From DASSBG01 sp965651365 (lineage in GTDB: Bacteria > Pseudomonadota > Gammaproteobacteria > Xanthomonadales > Rhodanobacteraceae), in NCBI GenBank assembly GCA_965651365.1, contig CBFGSA010000152.1:1-5903 (forward strand): 5,903 nt of DNA. Direction: 5' to 3'. The notes under the pieces are model-generated. The model saw nothing but the letters and a program-made list of their open reading frames with translations. It searched no databases and had not been told where the DNA came from. Both the position numbers and the translations under genes were made by a program. This document shows positions 4,790-5,903 of this stretch, in pieces; position 1 is the first letter of the stretch, and each line of letters begins with the position of its first letter.

Positions 4790-4841
4790 TTGCCCGTGTT
4801 GTTTTTCCGCCAGCAATATTGCACGGGCAATGTGCTATATT
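4790..4841 (+). promoter_or_regulatory. Promoter with nested inverted repeats upstream of the secreted-protein gene
   Basis: TATATT (4836-4841) is preceded by TG-C, giving an extended -10 like the one at rplM. No good -35 is present, since GCAATA at the proper spacing is poor, so an activator may be needed. Upstream lie TTGCCCGTG (4790-4798) and its exact reverse complement CACGGGCAA (4822-4830). A 10-bp palindrome GCAATATTGC (4813-4822) and a further GCAAT (4827-4831) lie between or over them. The repeats occupy the place of a -35 region. The binding protein is unknown. Confidence 0.5.
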
Positions 4842-4866
4842 TTCCGGATAGGGGGTTACTACATGG

Positions 4867-4903
4867 CACATCCGGGTCTGCCAAACGCAGGCCGACGGGT
4901 GTG
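4867..4903 (+). promoter_or_regulatory. Long hairpin in the leader of the secreted-protein mRNA
   Basis: Bases 4867-4881 pair with 4887-4903 as 15 pairs (13 Watson-Crick, two G-T) with one two-base bulge (GA, 4894-4895) and loop CAAAC. It lies inside the predicted 85-base leader, about 30 bases before the ATG. It has no T-run, so it is not an intrinsic terminator. It could affect stability or ribosome access. Confidence 0.5.
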
Positions 4904-4932
4904 TTTGTCACTGTCTAGTTGGGGAAATATCA

Positions 4933-5903
4933 ATGTACAAGCATCTGTTCGCGACTGCTGCGGGCCAGGTCCGCTCGGCCATCTCAAACCGTGTGCTGTT
5001 GGTTCTTTTGTCGGCAGCGCTGGCGTGGCCTGCCATGGCGGTTCAGCCGGTCCAGCCGGATCAGGAGCGTTCGCGGCTCCAGAGCGTGCCGCAGGCCGCT
5101 GCCGGGCTGGATGTGCAGCCGGATGTCCGCGCCGGGCAACCGATTGCTGCGCTGGCGACCGGCAACAATGCCGCAGGCCGGTTTCTTGCCGAGCATGGTG
5201 GCGAGTGGGAGCTGCGCATGGACAACCGGTCGGGTTACCCGAACCTGATCCAGGGCAGTGGCGTACCCTTGTATGCCGGGCGGGGCAATTCGCTGGCGCC
5301 GACAACCCGGCCGCACAGCCTGGTCGAGGTCGATGCGCTGGCCCAGCGGTTCGTGCGTACCAATCAGGACCTGCTGGGCGTGGCCGGCATTGATCTGCGC
5401 CTCGATCCGGCCAACAGCGCTCCGTATGGCACCGGCGACAGTCACTGGTTCGTGCAGTACGACCAGTATGTCAACGGTGTGCGCGTGCGCGGCGCCAATG
5501 TGTTCGTGCGCATTTCGCAAGGCAACGTGGTGCAATTCGGCAACAATCGCGTGGTGCCGGTCAGTATTGACACCAACGCGACGCTTGCTCGGCGCGCTGG
5601 CCTTGATGCGATGATGCGACAACTGCACTTTCTGCCCGCTACCCACATTCGCACGCTGATCAACAACGGCGAGCTCCTTGTGCTGCCGCGTGCCGCGGAC
5701 CGCAAGTCGGCGGGCCTGCGCTACACCGGTGCGATCGGCGCGGGCTACGATCATGTGCTGGCATGGCATTACACCTTCCGCGTCAATGATGACCCGACCA
5801 CCTACGATGTGCTGGTGGATGCCGACAGCGGCCAGGTGCTGAGCGTCCGCAACCTCAACGTCAACGCGCAGGCCCAGGTCAAGGGCAACGTCTACACCAC
5901 CGA
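4933..5903 (+). CDS. Secreted protein with thermolysin/fungalysin-type propeptide, N-terminal part (partial, 323+ aa)
   Basis: The frame is open from the ATG at 4933, nine bases after GGGGA, to the window end, so the C-terminal part is missing. Residues 1-36 are a signal peptide: a long basic N-region, hydrophobic core VLLVLLSAALAW (21-32) and a cleavage site after Ala-Met-Ala (34-36). Residues about 132-211 look like the FTP domain found ahead of M4 and M36 metalloproteases (FVRTNQDLLGV, WFVQYDQYVNGVRVRGANVFVRI). Residues about 275-307 look like the PepSY-like end of such propeptides (LAWHYTFRV, YDVLVDADSGQVLSVRN). Neither an HExxH motif nor any catalytic domain is in view. An exported zinc protease precursor, cleaved in the periplasm or outside, is the best guess. 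A non-protease extracellular protein with the same prodomain is possible. Confidence 0.8.
   Translation, partial: MYKHLFATAAGQVRSAISNRVLLVLLSAALAWPAMAVQPVQPDQERSRLQSVPQAAAGLDVQPDVRAGQPIAALATGNNAAGRFLAEHGGEWELRMDNRSGYPNLIQGSGVPLYAGRGNSLAPTTRPHSLVEVDALAQRFVRTNQDLLGVAGIDLRLDPANSAPYGTGDSHWFVQYDQYVNGVRVRGANVFVRISQGNVVQFGNNRVVPVSIDTNATLARRAGLDAMMRQLHFLPATHIRTLINNGELLVLPRAADRKSAGLRYTGAIGAGYDHVLAWHYTFRVNDDPTTYDVLVDADSGQVLSVRNLNVNAQAQVKGNVYTT

Noticed and set aside
4693..4911. Minus-strand small protein containing SPGRIRTYE
   Set aside because: This peptide pattern is a well-known artefact of translating the antisense of tRNA genes. It runs through the tRNA and terminator.
4830..5393. Plus-strand frame with an ATG at 4863 preceded by GGGGG
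   Set aside because: It overlaps the signal peptide and prodomain gene in another frame, and its Gly/Ala/Arg/Cys-rich composition is typical of a shadow in GC-rich DNA.

Overview
This GC-rich window looks like conserved chromosomal core of a gammaproteobacterium of the Xanthomonadales (Lysobacterales). The evidence is protein-level: the CRP family regulator resembles Xanthomonas Clp more than E. coli CRP, and TrpC, SpeD and Coq7 carry segments I remember from Xanthomonas orthologues. The set trpC, clp, speD, coq7, rplM, rpsI is also familiar from that group. No search was run, so genus is not assignable.

Layout from left to right: a heptanucleotide tandem array (1-60) abuts the start of trpC (+). 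A convergent gap (859-1023) holds a stem-loop, a dispersed repeat and a short heptamer remnant. Then comes clp (-), divergent from speD (+) across a regulatory region with a plausible clp promoter overlapped by a CRP/Clp-type half-site pair. A second convergent gap (2738-2994) is almost filled with repeats: an 8-copy heptamer array, a second copy of the dispersed repeat, a small hairpin repeat and another heptamer remnant. coq7 (-) follows and is divergent from the ribosomal protein pair rplM-rpsI (+). Directly behind rpsI are a tRNA-Gln(CUG) gene and a strong intrinsic terminator. The window ends in the N-terminal part of a secreted protein with a thermolysin/fungalysin-type propeptide, preceded by a promoter region rich in inverted repeats and a long leader hairpin.

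The genes serve separate jobs: tryptophan synthesis (TrpC), global regulation probably by cyclic-di-GMP (Clp), spermidine synthesis (SpeD), ubiquinone hydroxylation (Coq7), and translation (L13, S9, tRNA-Gln). The last gene is probably an exported hydrolase precursor.

The least explained part is the repeat system. All heptamers fit GANTCCC and differ essentially at the third base only. They occur as long arrays or short remnants in three intergenic regions, and twice they precede the same roughly 45-bp element in the same relative orientation. I found no defence system, CRISPR array, transposase or other obvious new multi-gene system.
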